This document shows positions 1 to 7,524 of a stretch of DNA of 64,000 bases, in pieces. Every line of letters starts with the position of its first letter. The stretch's first letter is position 1. The position numbers and the translations under genes are program-made. The notes beneath the pieces are model-generated. The model worked only from the letters and a program-made list of their open reading frames with translations, was not told where the DNA came from and searched no databases. The stretch is taken from NCBI GenBank assembly GCA_964551335.1, contig CAZKCO010000018.1:45727-109726 (forward strand). The letters are read 5' to 3'. The DNA comes from Tunicatimonas sp964551335 (GTDB taxonomy: Bacteria; Bacteroidota; Bacteroidia; Cytophagales; Cyclobacteriaceae).

Positions 1-185
1 CTTCCATAAAATGCATGGGGTTTATCCGATGTATTAAAATGTGCCCCCCAACCTCCAGTTAATAAGACTAATTGTCCTTTGGTAAATGTTTTTCTGCAAT
101 AATCTAATCTGTTTTTAGCAATATCACTCAATTCTCCTTTCGGGGAATTTGGAGCGCCCAACACAACTAACACTTCTTTTTTCAT
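1..185 (-). CDS. YdcF/ElyC/SanA-like (DUF218) protein, partial
   Basis: The gene begins inside the window and runs off its left edge, so only the first 61 or so residues are visible. The product starts MKKEVLVVLGAPNSPKGELS and continues with LTGGWGAHFN. A hydrophobic strand followed by a short loop, then a TGG strand-turn, is typical of the DUF218 (YdcF-like) fold, whose members act in envelope or nucleotide-related processes that are mostly undefined. It lies in AT-rich DNA, and its start is preceded by the hairpin element described separately. The family assignment rests on the N-terminal third only and is tentative. The AAGAA just upstream of the ATG is a weak ribosome-binding site, as is usual in Bacteroidota. 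Confidence 0.5.
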   Translation of the reverse strand, partial: MKKEVLVVLGAPNSPKGELSDIAKNRLDYCRKTFTKGQLVLLTGGWGAHFNTSDKPHAFYG

Positions 186-229
186 TTCTTCAGTTGAAAT
201 TCGATTAGTTTTTCCAGATTTTGATTGCA

Positions 230-300
230 GCTTGCCTGAAGGGTTAGTGTAAATGGTGTAGTGGCGTTTAGCCACTATGAACATTTTACACATTGTTAGC
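230..300. repeat. Cassette-boundary-like hairpin element, copy 1
   Basis: The element starts with GCTTGCCTGAA (230-240) and contains a nested imperfect palindrome. The inner stem is AGTGGC (260-265) / GCCACT (271-276). The outer arms are GTGTAAATG (247-255) and CATTTTACAC (282-291), which differ by one bulged base. The stop codon of the neighbouring membrane-protein gene lies inside the outer arm. A second copy with the same 11-base start and another palindrome lies at the other end of that gene. The bulged hairpin between short genes is reminiscent of integron attC sites, but the canonical RYYYAAC/GTTRRRY cores are not present. Confidence 0.55.
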
Positions 301-753
301 TGCTGGCTTAATTTTAAATTCTTTTCGTGTCATAATTAAAGGAACTCCTATCAAGATTAAGGCAACTAAATTTATCAAAATCACATTATGCACTGCACCA
401 TAATAAATTGAAATTCCACTATCAATTATGAACCAGGTTAAAAGTCCGTACCACATTGCTTTGTAAGCCCAAATATCTTTTTTCCTAAATGAATTTTCCG
501 AAATCATTACCATCAAAATGTGAAATCCAACAATGGTTCCACCGATAACTCCAAATAGCCAATTTTTAAATTCTAAAATATTCGGTTCAAATTCACTTCC
601 GTTCAAGAAAACATCTTTTGTGTAATTATTGTGTACTTCAAAGAAGAAAGAATTGCCAGCAAACGCCACTAATAGTCCAACTATAATTGTCATAACATTT
701 GCGTATGTCAACCATTTTTGCCAAAAATTAAATCTTCTATCTTCTTCGTTCAT
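286..753 (-). CDS. Small four-helix membrane protein, unknown function
   Basis: No family is recognised with confidence. The product has 155 residues and about four hydrophobic segments (near residues 16-35, 65-85, 98-117 and 119-138), separated by short charged loops such as SENSFRKKD. The ATG at 753 (MNEEDRRFNF) is preferred over an in-frame start 60 bases upstream, because that longer form would be translated through the palindromic element. The gene is AT-rich compared with everything downstream, is flanked on both sides by related hairpin elements, and its TAA stop lies in one of them. This suggests a captured accessory gene rather than a core gene. 2TM/4TM accessory proteins of this size are often orphan or cassette genes. 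Confidence 0.6.
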   Translation of the reverse strand: MNEEDRRFNFWQKWLTYANVMTIIVGLLVAFAGNSFFFEVHNNYTKDVFLNGSEFEPNILEFKNWLFGVIGGTIVGFHILMVMISENSFRKKDIWAYKAMWYGLLTWFIIDSGISIYYGAVHNVILINLVALILIGVPLIMTRKEFKIKPAANNV

Positions 754-766
754 TTTTATTTTTTCT

Positions 767-806
767 GCTTGCCTGAACAACTGTATAAACACACCGGTGC
801 GTTTAT
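767..806. repeat. Cassette-boundary-like hairpin element, copy 2
   Basis: GCTTGCCTGAA (767-777), identical to the start of copy 1, is followed within a few bases by a 22-base palindrome (785-806). Its arms are 11 bases with one mismatched pair and a central ACCGGT. Read on the minus strand, both elements end TTTAyACnnnnnnTTCAGGCAAGC just before a gene start. Copy 2 has a shorter stem than copy 1. The pair brackets the small membrane-protein gene. Confidence 0.5.
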
Positions 807-996
807 TTGTCAAATACCTAAGTCGTTTCAGATTGACTTATTGGCAAAAATATTACTAAAATAAGATTAAATATGTTCTTATTCATGCAATTGCACACAG
901 CCGTTTTATCAACAGTAAGTGTGCAAAAACATTTACTGTCGTCGGCAAACTGAACTTTCGTTCTACCAAACTTCTTCCCAAACCTACATCTGTTTA

Positions 997-2064
997 TCAG
1001 GCTTTGTAGTACTCTACCTGGCCGCCGTCAAAGTCGGCTACCCGGGCCACCAGGGCCTGACGGTCTTCTTCGCTGATGGATTTAAAGGAGTTGGCCAGAT
1101 CAATCTTTTCCTGCATCATATCGGCGTGGTCGGGTCCGGTAATCAGCACGCTAACCGGCAACGACCACACAAAGTGAATGGCCTCCTGTACGGTTAAAGC
1201 ATTGGGTACAATCCGGGGCTTATCGCCGGAGTTGAAGTGAGTAGTACCACCAAAGAAACCGCCATTGGCTAGGGTTTTCATCGCCAGCGGGGCAATGTTC
1301 GCTTCTACCAGCTTGGGTAGCACATTATTGATGAAGCTTTTGTAATTAGGGTCAAATACGTTGATAGGCATCTGGCAGGTTTGCATCACGTCGGATTTTA
1401 CCTCCAGCATGCGCTGATGGGCTTTATAATCCCGGTGACCAGTAAAGCCAAAGTGGCGGATCTTGCCTTCTTCCTGGGCCTTTAGTACCACATCCAGCAC
1501 TCCGTTTTCCAGCCGGTCATCCACATCGTTGGGGCTGGTAATGGAGTGGATTTGCCACAGGTCAATATAATCGGTTTTCATGCGGCGTAGGGAGTCTTCC
1601 AAATGCTGCTGGGCAATTTTAGCGTTAGTAGCCCGGGTTTTAGTCATAATGTAGGCCACATCCCGGTACTCGGGAGTGAGAAACATGCCGTAGCGGGTTT
1701 CGGCTAGTCCGTTACCGTACTGTTCGGCATTATCAAAGAAGCGGACTCCGCCTTCTAAGGCAGTTTCAATGGTTTTTTGCGCTTCGGACTCACCCATCCG
1801 GGCAATGTGAGCGCCGCCCAGTCCCAGCATCGTGACGGTTTCCCCGGTTTTGCCCAACTTGCGTTGGGGTAATAAGTCGCCCAACCGGTCACGGGCCGGA
1901 GCCAGTACGGAAGCCTCCTCAAAACTAGTTAGTTTAGCCGGGGCATTGGCCGTAGCCTGATCTCCTGCTTTGGGTTGGCAGGAAAGGGGAACCATCATTC
2001 CGGTGGTTAGTCCGGCCAGGGTTTGCAAAAATTTCCTTCGATCTTGATTGTCTTGCTCTTTCAT
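997..2064 (-). CDS. Tat-exported aldo/keto reductase
   Basis: A 355-residue NAD(P)H-dependent oxidoreductase of the aldo/keto reductase superfamily. The N-terminus has a twin-arginine motif RRKFLQ (residues 9-14), a hydrophobic stretch, then PLSC with Cys29 as a possible lipidation site. Export as a folded, cofactor-loaded lipoprotein is therefore likely. The catalytic tetrad is visible: Asp111 and Tyr116 in FFDNAEQYG, Lys142 in MTKTR, and His173 in QIHSI. It lies 170 bp downstream of a three-gene sugar-oxidation operon on the same strand. A likely role is reduction or oxidation of a carbohydrate carbonyl in the periplasm, but the substrate cannot be read from the sequence. Similar Tat-AKR proteins are common in Cytophagales and Planctomycetes. 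Confidence 0.88.
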   Translation of the reverse strand: MKEQDNQDRRKFLQTLAGLTTGMMVPLSCQPKAGDQATANAPAKLTSFEEASVLAPARDRLGDLLPQRKLGKTGETVTMLGLGGAHIARMGESEAQKTIETALEGGVRFFDNAEQYGNGLAETRYGMFLTPEYRDVAYIMTKTRATNAKIAQQHLEDSLRRMKTDYIDLWQIHSITSPNDVDDRLENGVLDVVLKAQEEGKIRHFGFTGHRDYKAHQRMLEVKSDVMQTCQMPINVFDPNYKSFINNVLPKLVEANIAPLAMKTLANGGFFGGTTHFNSGDKPRIVPNALTVQEAIHFVWSLPVSVLITGPDHADMMQEKIDLANSFKSISEEDRQALVARVADFDGGQVEYYKA

Positions 2065-2233
2065 AAAAGTAATATTGAAAGTTGAATATTATCAGTAGTA
2101 AAAAAATACATTGGTCAGTAATTGGTCTGGTGGCGCTTAGGTTGAAAATACTTCTAACCTGCCAGCGTCTGGGCAGAAGTTACTAAAAAGTACTAATGAA
2201 GTAAACTCTTTCGAGAAAGTATCTGACTTTGGG

Positions 2234-3124
2234 CTACTCTAATTCGGCTTTCAGTTGCTGAAGCCCCGCCAAATTCCCTTCCAATACCACTCGCACATCC
2301 TGATCGTCCCGGTGCCCGATAATTCCGATAGGCCCCTGATAACCACTGTTCCGAATAGCCTGCATCATTTTCAGTTCCTGGTCACCCTCCCCTAAGGTCA
2401 GTATCTTCTCCCCTTCCTTTTCCATGCCGTTAAGGTTGATGCACAGCAAATGATCCTGCATCTGGGCCAACAGGTTCTCAAAGTCATCAATCTCGTGGTG
2501 GGCGTGATGGAAATTATAGACCATGCCCAGATGGTCATCGCCCAGCGAGTCAATAATGGCCAACTGATTCAGCGGATTCCCGAACCAGTCGCCGTGATTA
2601 TACATGCCCAGCGTACACCCCTGCTGCTTGGCCCGTTCCCGAAAGTCACTGATAAACCGTATAGCCCGACTACGTTTTTCGTCATCCGACAGTCCTTCAA
2701 AAAACTGAGGGGCAAAGGAAAACCAGCACTCGGTCTGCACATCGTTCGCCACCATTTTATCCCATAAAGCTTCATTATCTTCCCCCAGGTAGCCCACTGA
2801 GTCCTGATCGATCCAGAACCAAACCGCCTGCAAATCAATATTGTGTTCATTAAGTGCTTCTAGTTCCGCCTCAAAATTGGGAAGGTGCTGCTCCCGCCAG
2901 TCGTAAGCTAACTTGTTTATTCCTAACTCCTGCAACATCTCAGCCCGGGCTTCCGGCCCTCGGTTTTTACTATCAAACGGCACAATACACCAGGCCACCA
3001 AGTTAGACCGATCAAACAAACCGCTGTCATTGTCCGCCTGATTGTTTTCCTGGGTAGGGTTGCAGGAAAAAGCAATATAAAACGCTAATAGTGAGATAAG
3101 TAGTTTAGTTCTCATAGTCTTCAT
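2234..3124 (-). CDS. Exported sugar phosphate isomerase/epimerase-like TIM-barrel lipoprotein
   Basis: A 296-residue protein with a lipoprotein signal (SLLAFYIAFSC, Cys21). The mature part fits the xylose-isomerase-like TIM barrel (AP endonuclease family 2 fold): WFWIDQDS, CTLGMYNHGDWFGN, MVYNFHHAHHEI, LLCINLNGM and GIIGHRDDQD carry the acidic and histidine residues that typically bind the metal. Cytosolic members isomerise or epimerise keto-sugars. Here the lipoprotein signal puts the enzyme in the periplasm or on the outer membrane. The ATG overlaps the stop of the upstream FG-GAP gene by four bases (ATGA), so translation is coupled. A second Met at residue 4 is an alternative start. Substrate unknown. 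Confidence 0.8.
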   Translation of the reverse strand: MKTMRTKLLISLLAFYIAFSCNPTQENNQADNDSGLFDRSNLVAWCIVPFDSKNRGPEARAEMLQELGINKLAYDWREQHLPNFEAELEALNEHNIDLQAVWFWIDQDSVGYLGEDNEALWDKMVANDVQTECWFSFAPQFFEGLSDDEKRSRAIRFISDFRERAKQQGCTLGMYNHGDWFGNPLNQLAIIDSLGDDHLGMVYNFHHAHHEIDDFENLLAQMQDHLLCINLNGMEKEGEKILTLGEGDQELKMMQAIRNSGYQGPIGIIGHRDDQDVRVVLEGNLAGLQQLKAELE

Positions 3125-4293
3125 TGAGGTTGCGAGCCTTGGTTATAAAATACGCTTAACCCATCTTTTCCGCCTACGGCAATATCTTTTCTTCCATCGT
3201 AGTTCAGGTCAGTGACGGTTAAAAAAAGTCCGGCACCTTTCCCTACTCCCAGTGGGCCGTAGCTGATGGTATGCTTGGTAAACGACTTTCCGTTCCACTG
3301 AAAGTAGTACAGTCCGAGCGGGTCGTCTGAACCGGGATCCCGCCCATTATGGGCCCGAAAGCGCTTACCGGTAATTAGTTCGGGTTGATCATCCCCGGTT
3401 ATATCTTCCCAGGCCATTGTATGAAACTGAGAGTTGTAGGGATCAATGGGGTGGGTAATCCAGCTTCGCTGTCCACTTTCATCGGTACTTTGTTCGTACC
3501 AAGCCAAACCATAGTGGTGCCCCTGCCCTACCATCAGATCGTTCTTACCGTCGTCATTAACATCCACTACCAGGATGGGTACACTGGCTGACCCTAGCGA
3601 TAGTTCCTGATGTTGTTTCCATTCTCCTGAGAAAGGATCTTCGGGAGCCTCGTACCACTGTTCGCTACTAATTAGGTCACCCCTTCCGTCACCATTAATA
3701 TCACCAAAACCTAGGCCGTGCCCCTGTTGAGGACCTACCTCGTAGCGAACAAATTTACTGTCTTCTAACTGATAAAACTTTAGTTCGTTGCCCGGATTAT
3801 TCGGTACGATCTCCACCTGTCCATCTCCGTCAATATCCCAGGCCTGCATACACTCTACCGGTCCGGTAGAATCAATCAGATGCGCTACCCAATTTCCTTG
3901 TTCCGCCTGATTTTCCCGCCAGAGCATGGTTAGCCCGCCCCAGCTTCCGGTAATGAAATCCAGTCTACCGTCTGCGTTTATATCCATCGGAATACTGGCA
4001 AAATCGTTGTAGTACTCACCGTTACTCCAGCGGTCTACTTTGGCGATATAATTTCGATGCTTAAAATCCGGCCCCTGGTACCAGAAACCACCGGACACCA
4101 AGTCTAGGGTATCGTCGCCGTCCACATCCCAGGCTCCTACTGCCTCGTAGCTTTCCATTGCAATATTCTTTTGCCGAAACTGCACTGGCTTTTCGGGAGG
4201 CTCGGTGGCCTGAGCAAACGACTCAAATACGATACCTAGAAGCAGAAGAAAGCCCAAAGTTGAGCGGATGATATAGCTGAATGATGTTGGCAT
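3121..4293 (-). CDS. FG-GAP/VCBS repeat beta-propeller protein, exported
   Basis: A 390-residue protein with a signal peptide (hydrophobic core FLLLLGIVF, cleavage near SFAQA). The rest is a seven-bladed FG-GAP/VCBS propeller. Calcium-loop motifs recur as DVDGDDTLD, DINADGRLD, DIDGDGQVE, DINGDGRGD, DVNDDGKND, DITGDDQPE and DLNYDGRKD. No catalytic residues are recognisable. Such propellers bind ligands or partner proteins, often polysaccharide. The gene sits 12 bp downstream of the PVC-type dehydrogenase and overlaps the isomerase-like gene by 4 bp, so it is in the middle of an operon and may be a non-catalytic partner of its neighbours. There is no C-terminal secretion domain. Confidence 0.85.
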   Translation of the reverse strand: MPTSFSYIIRSTLGFLLLLGIVFESFAQATEPPEKPVQFRQKNIAMESYEAVGAWDVDGDDTLDLVSGGFWYQGPDFKHRNYIAKVDRWSNGEYYNDFASIPMDINADGRLDFITGSWGGLTMLWRENQAEQGNWVAHLIDSTGPVECMQAWDIDGDGQVEIVPNNPGNELKFYQLEDSKFVRYEVGPQQGHGLGFGDINGDGRGDLISSEQWYEAPEDPFSGEWKQHQELSLGSASVPILVVDVNDDGKNDLMVGQGHHYGLAWYEQSTDESGQRSWITHPIDPYNSQFHTMAWEDITGDDQPELITGKRFRAHNGRDPGSDDPLGLYYFQWNGKSFTKHTISYGPLGVGKGAGLFLTVTDLNYDGRKDIAVGGKDGLSVFYNQGSQPQ

Positions 4294-4305
4294 TGGAAAT
4301 TAGTT

Positions 4306-7300
4306 TCAAGATTGTAGTTCAAGTAAGTAGGTAAGCAATGCGTTAAATTCGTCCTGGTTCAGGGTTTCGCCGAAGTGATCGGGCATCAGCGTGTATTCCG
4401 AAGCCTTCTGTTCAGCAATATTACTCTTTTGTACCATGAATTCCTCACCGTTCATATTAGCAAACACCACTGCTTCGCCTTCCTCGCGCCGGTACAAACC
4501 GGTCATCACCTGCCCATCCTGCGTCTTGATGGTGTAGGTCCGGAAAGCCTCGGAGATGTTACGGTTAGGATCAAGTATTTTGGTAGCCAGTGCCTCCGCA
4601 CCCCAGTTACCAATACCGGTTAATTGGGGGCCAATCATGCTACCCTGGTTAGAAACCCGGTGGCAGGCCTTACAATTACGGTTAAACACCATTACTCCCG
4701 AACCAGCCAGCGAGTCGGCAGCCAGAAAACCAGCCAGGCGATTCTCAATTAATTCGTTTCGATCTTCGTCTACCGAAGATACGTTGGCTACCAGCCCTTC
4801 GTAAGTAGCCAGCTGTTCGGCCGAAATATCGAGCAGTAAGCGTTCCTTCACCTTAGGGGTCAGCAGCATTCTAGCGAACAAATCGCCCTGCCTCACTTTC
4901 TGGAAGAGCACCTCCCGCGATGCCGGACTAGCGGCCAGGGCTAGGGCAACCTCCCGCTGTAGCTCCGGGGGTAAATTTTGCAGGGTTTGCAATACTTGCG
5001 TACTAATCTCTTGCGGTAATTGATTGAGGGAAGCAATCAACTGGCGTTGGGCATTCAGCGGCAAATCATCGCCGGAAATCATCGTTTGTACTAGCCTAAG
5101 GTTTTCTTCCGGGGCTAATTGCAATAGCGTTTTAGCCGCCGCAATTTTCTGATCGGGATTCAGATTGGCTTCTGCCAGCAACTTTTCAATTTTAGAGGTC
5201 AGTTCGGTCAGTTCATATCTTCCCACCATAGCTATTGACTGCTGCAACTTCCGGTCAGCTTCCGTAGCCTCCCCCTTGGGAGATGAAGCCGAAGAATACT
5301 GATCCAGCCCTTGCTCCGCTAATTGAGAAGCCCAGGCGGCTAAGGGCTCCGTTGAATCAGAGCCACGCTGATTCAGTCCCTCTTCCACTGCCTGGAATAG
5401 CGCTAGTTTTTCTTCCAGATTATCCCCCGTGGCTTTCTGGGCTAATTGAATAACCTGGCTAATCTTGGTTTCCGGTACGAATCGGGTAGCGTGCTGCAAT
5501 TGGGCGGCCAGATTCTCACTTTTTTCGGTGGAATTCAGCAGATAATCAAACAAAAACTGTCCGGCAGCCGGATTCTCCATTCCCGGCATTACATCAGCCA
5601 GGATTTGGGCATCTTCATTATTCCAGTCTTGTGCGAGCACTTGTTGCATCATGGCCTCGTCGCGCAGCAAATTGCGTAACATCAGCCGAAGGGTGTATCG
5701 GTAGTGCGTATCCTCATCCGGAATTCTTTTTTTCTGAGCCAGCAGATATTCTAGAGTTTCCAAAGTCGGATAATTGGCAATAGCCTCTACTGCGGCCCGC
5801 CCCACGTGAGGGCTCTCATCTTCCAGCGCCGCTACGATCAGTGGATAGTAAGCCTGACCGGTATCGCTGCTTTCGCGAAGAATACGCTGCACATGGGTTC
5901 TAACCACCGGGTCGGAATGACCAGCAGCGGCTCGAATCTGATTTTCGTCCAGTGCCGATAGGCGATGCAACGCCCACAAACCGAGTGAATAAGCCTGAGC
6001 AGTGGTACCAGAATTTTCCAGTAGTTCGCTAACAGAAGTTGTCGCCTCAGCTCCTACCCTATCTACTAATTCGTCCAGTGCCGACATGCGGTGAACGATA
6101 TTTTCGTCGTCAAAAGCAGCGATTAACTCCGCCGCTGAAGCGGTAGATAGATTGCTCTTTTCGGTTGACTGCCCTTCGTAGGTGATTCGCCAGATTCTTC
6201 CTCGAACCTTATCCCGCTTGGGATGATCCAAGGGAACCTCGTAGTGGCCAATAATACTGTTATAGAAATCAGCTACGTAGAGTGCTCCGTCGGGGCCTAG
6301 TTTAATATCTACCGGTCGGAACCAGGGGTCTTCGCTTTTCACCAGGTCCTCCTCCGCTTTAGCCACGGGGGTTGACCCTTCAAAATAAAAGGAGTTGCGG
6401 TGAATGCGGCAGGTCACCACATCGCCGATGTAAAAGTTGTTCCGGTATTCTTCCGGGAAGTTGGTGGATCCGTAGTAGACTAAGCCCGCCAGAGCGGTAG
6501 ACTCCTCGCCCATCGGTTTGGCATCGGGACCAAAACCAATCCCCACCTCCTTTTTGCCAAAGTGCGGATAGTCCGCCCCACGAATAAGCTGATAGATGGG
6601 TGACGTATGGCAGTCGGTAGAATACAGATAGCCCCACTCGTCAAACGCCAACCCGAAGGGATTCACTTGCCCAAAGGTGGTTTGCTCTACCCGGCTTCCG
6701 TCGGGCCTAAAGCGAAAAGTATTGCCCGAAGTCATGGATATTGAATCACCGTCGGTGCCCGCTACGGTGGAAGTATTGGTAAAGCCGTGGCAGGTATACA
6801 CCCAGCCGTCGTAGCCCCGGGTCAGGTTATTCACCATTCCGTGCGTGTCCTGATGACCAAACTCCCCCAGTACTACCTCACTCTTCTCTGCCTGCCCGTC
6901 CTGATCGGTATCCCGCAAGCTATATAAATTCGGAATGCTGTACACAAAGGCCTGGTCGGCCAACGGCAGCAGTCCGATGGGAATATTCAGGGTATCGACG
7001 TAGTGAGTGAATTTGTCGGCGCGCCCATCCCCATCCGTATCTTCCAGAACAGAAACTTTATCTACCCCTTCCCCTGGTTCGGCCGGAAACGGATACTCAT
7101 GCGACTGGGTAACCCACAGTCGCCCCTGGGCGTCGAAGGCAATGTTCATGGGTTTACCGATGTCCGGTTCGGAAGCAAACAGTTCGATCTTAAACCCTTC
7201 GGGCAGTTTAAACCCCTGTCGTTCTTGCTCGGGAGTACGGGCTTCGGTAGTACGGATATGCTCCTGAAAGCGGTCGCCTTCGTAGGTGGCGGTCGCTTTC

Positions 7301-7371
7301 TCCGAAACTCTTCCGCTCTGACAGCTTAGCAGAACCAATAATATCCAGGGTGAGCACTTAGGCCAAGACAT
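4306..7371 (-). CDS. PVC-type heme-binding membrane-bound dehydrogenase (sorbosone-dehydrogenase-like propeller, HEAT, cytochrome c)
   Basis: A 1,021-residue lipoprotein (signal ending LLSC, Cys16). Domains in order: a PVC/sorbosone-dehydrogenase-like beta-propeller (about 50-400; IAFDAQGRLWVTQSHEYPFP, PFGLAFDEWGYLY, GPDGALYVADFYN), an alpha-helical HEAT-like region (about 410-870), and a C-terminal cytochrome c with CKACH (Cys900) and a likely Met ligand in TLMPDHF. The family is expanded in Planctomycetes, Verrucomicrobia and Cytophagales, where it is thought to oxidise sugars in the periplasm and pass electrons to heme. As first gene of the operon with the FG-GAP propeller and the isomerase-like protein, it probably defines the pathway. 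Substrate unknown. Confidence 0.88.
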   Translation of the reverse strand: MSWPKCSPWILLVLLSCQSGRVSEKATATYEGDRFQEHIRTTEARTPEQERQGFKLPEGFKIELFASEPDIGKPMNIAFDAQGRLWVTQSHEYPFPAEPGEGVDKVSVLEDTDGDGRADKFTHYVDTLNIPIGLLPLADQAFVYSIPNLYSLRDTDQDGQAEKSEVVLGEFGHQDTHGMVNNLTRGYDGWVYTCHGFTNTSTVAGTDGDSISMTSGNTFRFRPDGSRVEQTTFGQVNPFGLAFDEWGYLYSTDCHTSPIYQLIRGADYPHFGKKEVGIGFGPDAKPMGEESTALAGLVYYGSTNFPEEYRNNFYIGDVVTCRIHRNSFYFEGSTPVAKAEEDLVKSEDPWFRPVDIKLGPDGALYVADFYNSIIGHYEVPLDHPKRDKVRGRIWRITYEGQSTEKSNLSTASAAELIAAFDDENIVHRMSALDELVDRVGAEATTSVSELLENSGTTAQAYSLGLWALHRLSALDENQIRAAAGHSDPVVRTHVQRILRESSDTGQAYYPLIVAALEDESPHVGRAAVEAIANYPTLETLEYLLAQKKRIPDEDTHYRYTLRLMLRNLLRDEAMMQQVLAQDWNNEDAQILADVMPGMENPAAGQFLFDYLLNSTEKSENLAAQLQHATRFVPETKISQVIQLAQKATGDNLEEKLALFQAVEEGLNQRGSDSTEPLAAWASQLAEQGLDQYSSASSPKGEATEADRKLQQSIAMVGRYELTELTSKIEKLLAEANLNPDQKIAAAKTLLQLAPEENLRLVQTMISGDDLPLNAQRQLIASLNQLPQEISTQVLQTLQNLPPELQREVALALAASPASREVLFQKVRQGDLFARMLLTPKVKERLLLDISAEQLATYEGLVANVSSVDEDRNELIENRLAGFLAADSLAGSGVMVFNRNCKACHRVSNQGSMIGPQLTGIGNWGAEALATKILDPNRNISEAFRTYTIKTQDGQVMTGLYRREEGEAVVFANMNGEEFMVQKSNIAEQKASEYTLMPDHFGETLNQDEFNALLTYLLELQS

Positions 7372-7524
7372 AGGTGATAGGTTGTTGAACAGTTATATTT
7401 TTCATCTTAATGTTACTAGAATTTATTCAATTTAAAAAGGCTTGCTGTAAGCCATATTTTTAAGACCTGCCAACCGTGCTAGCTTCGGTTTTCATTTCTT
7501 TGTTATCTTAGTCAAAATTCAATC

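Noticed and set aside
230..806. Canonical integron attC sites
   Set aside because: No RYYYAAC/GTTRRRY core pair can be matched at either element and no integrase is in the window. Only a general cassette-like structure is claimed.
919..1197. Plus-strand open frames opposite the aldo/keto reductase and many similar frames opposite other genes
   Set aside because: They are shadows of well-supported minus-strand genes with no start context or domain.
2150..2180. CTGCC...GGCAG hairpin as an attachment site or operator
   Set aside because: A short stem of the dispersed intergenic type common in these genomes. It was considered a possible terminator for the upstream operon but there is no T tract.
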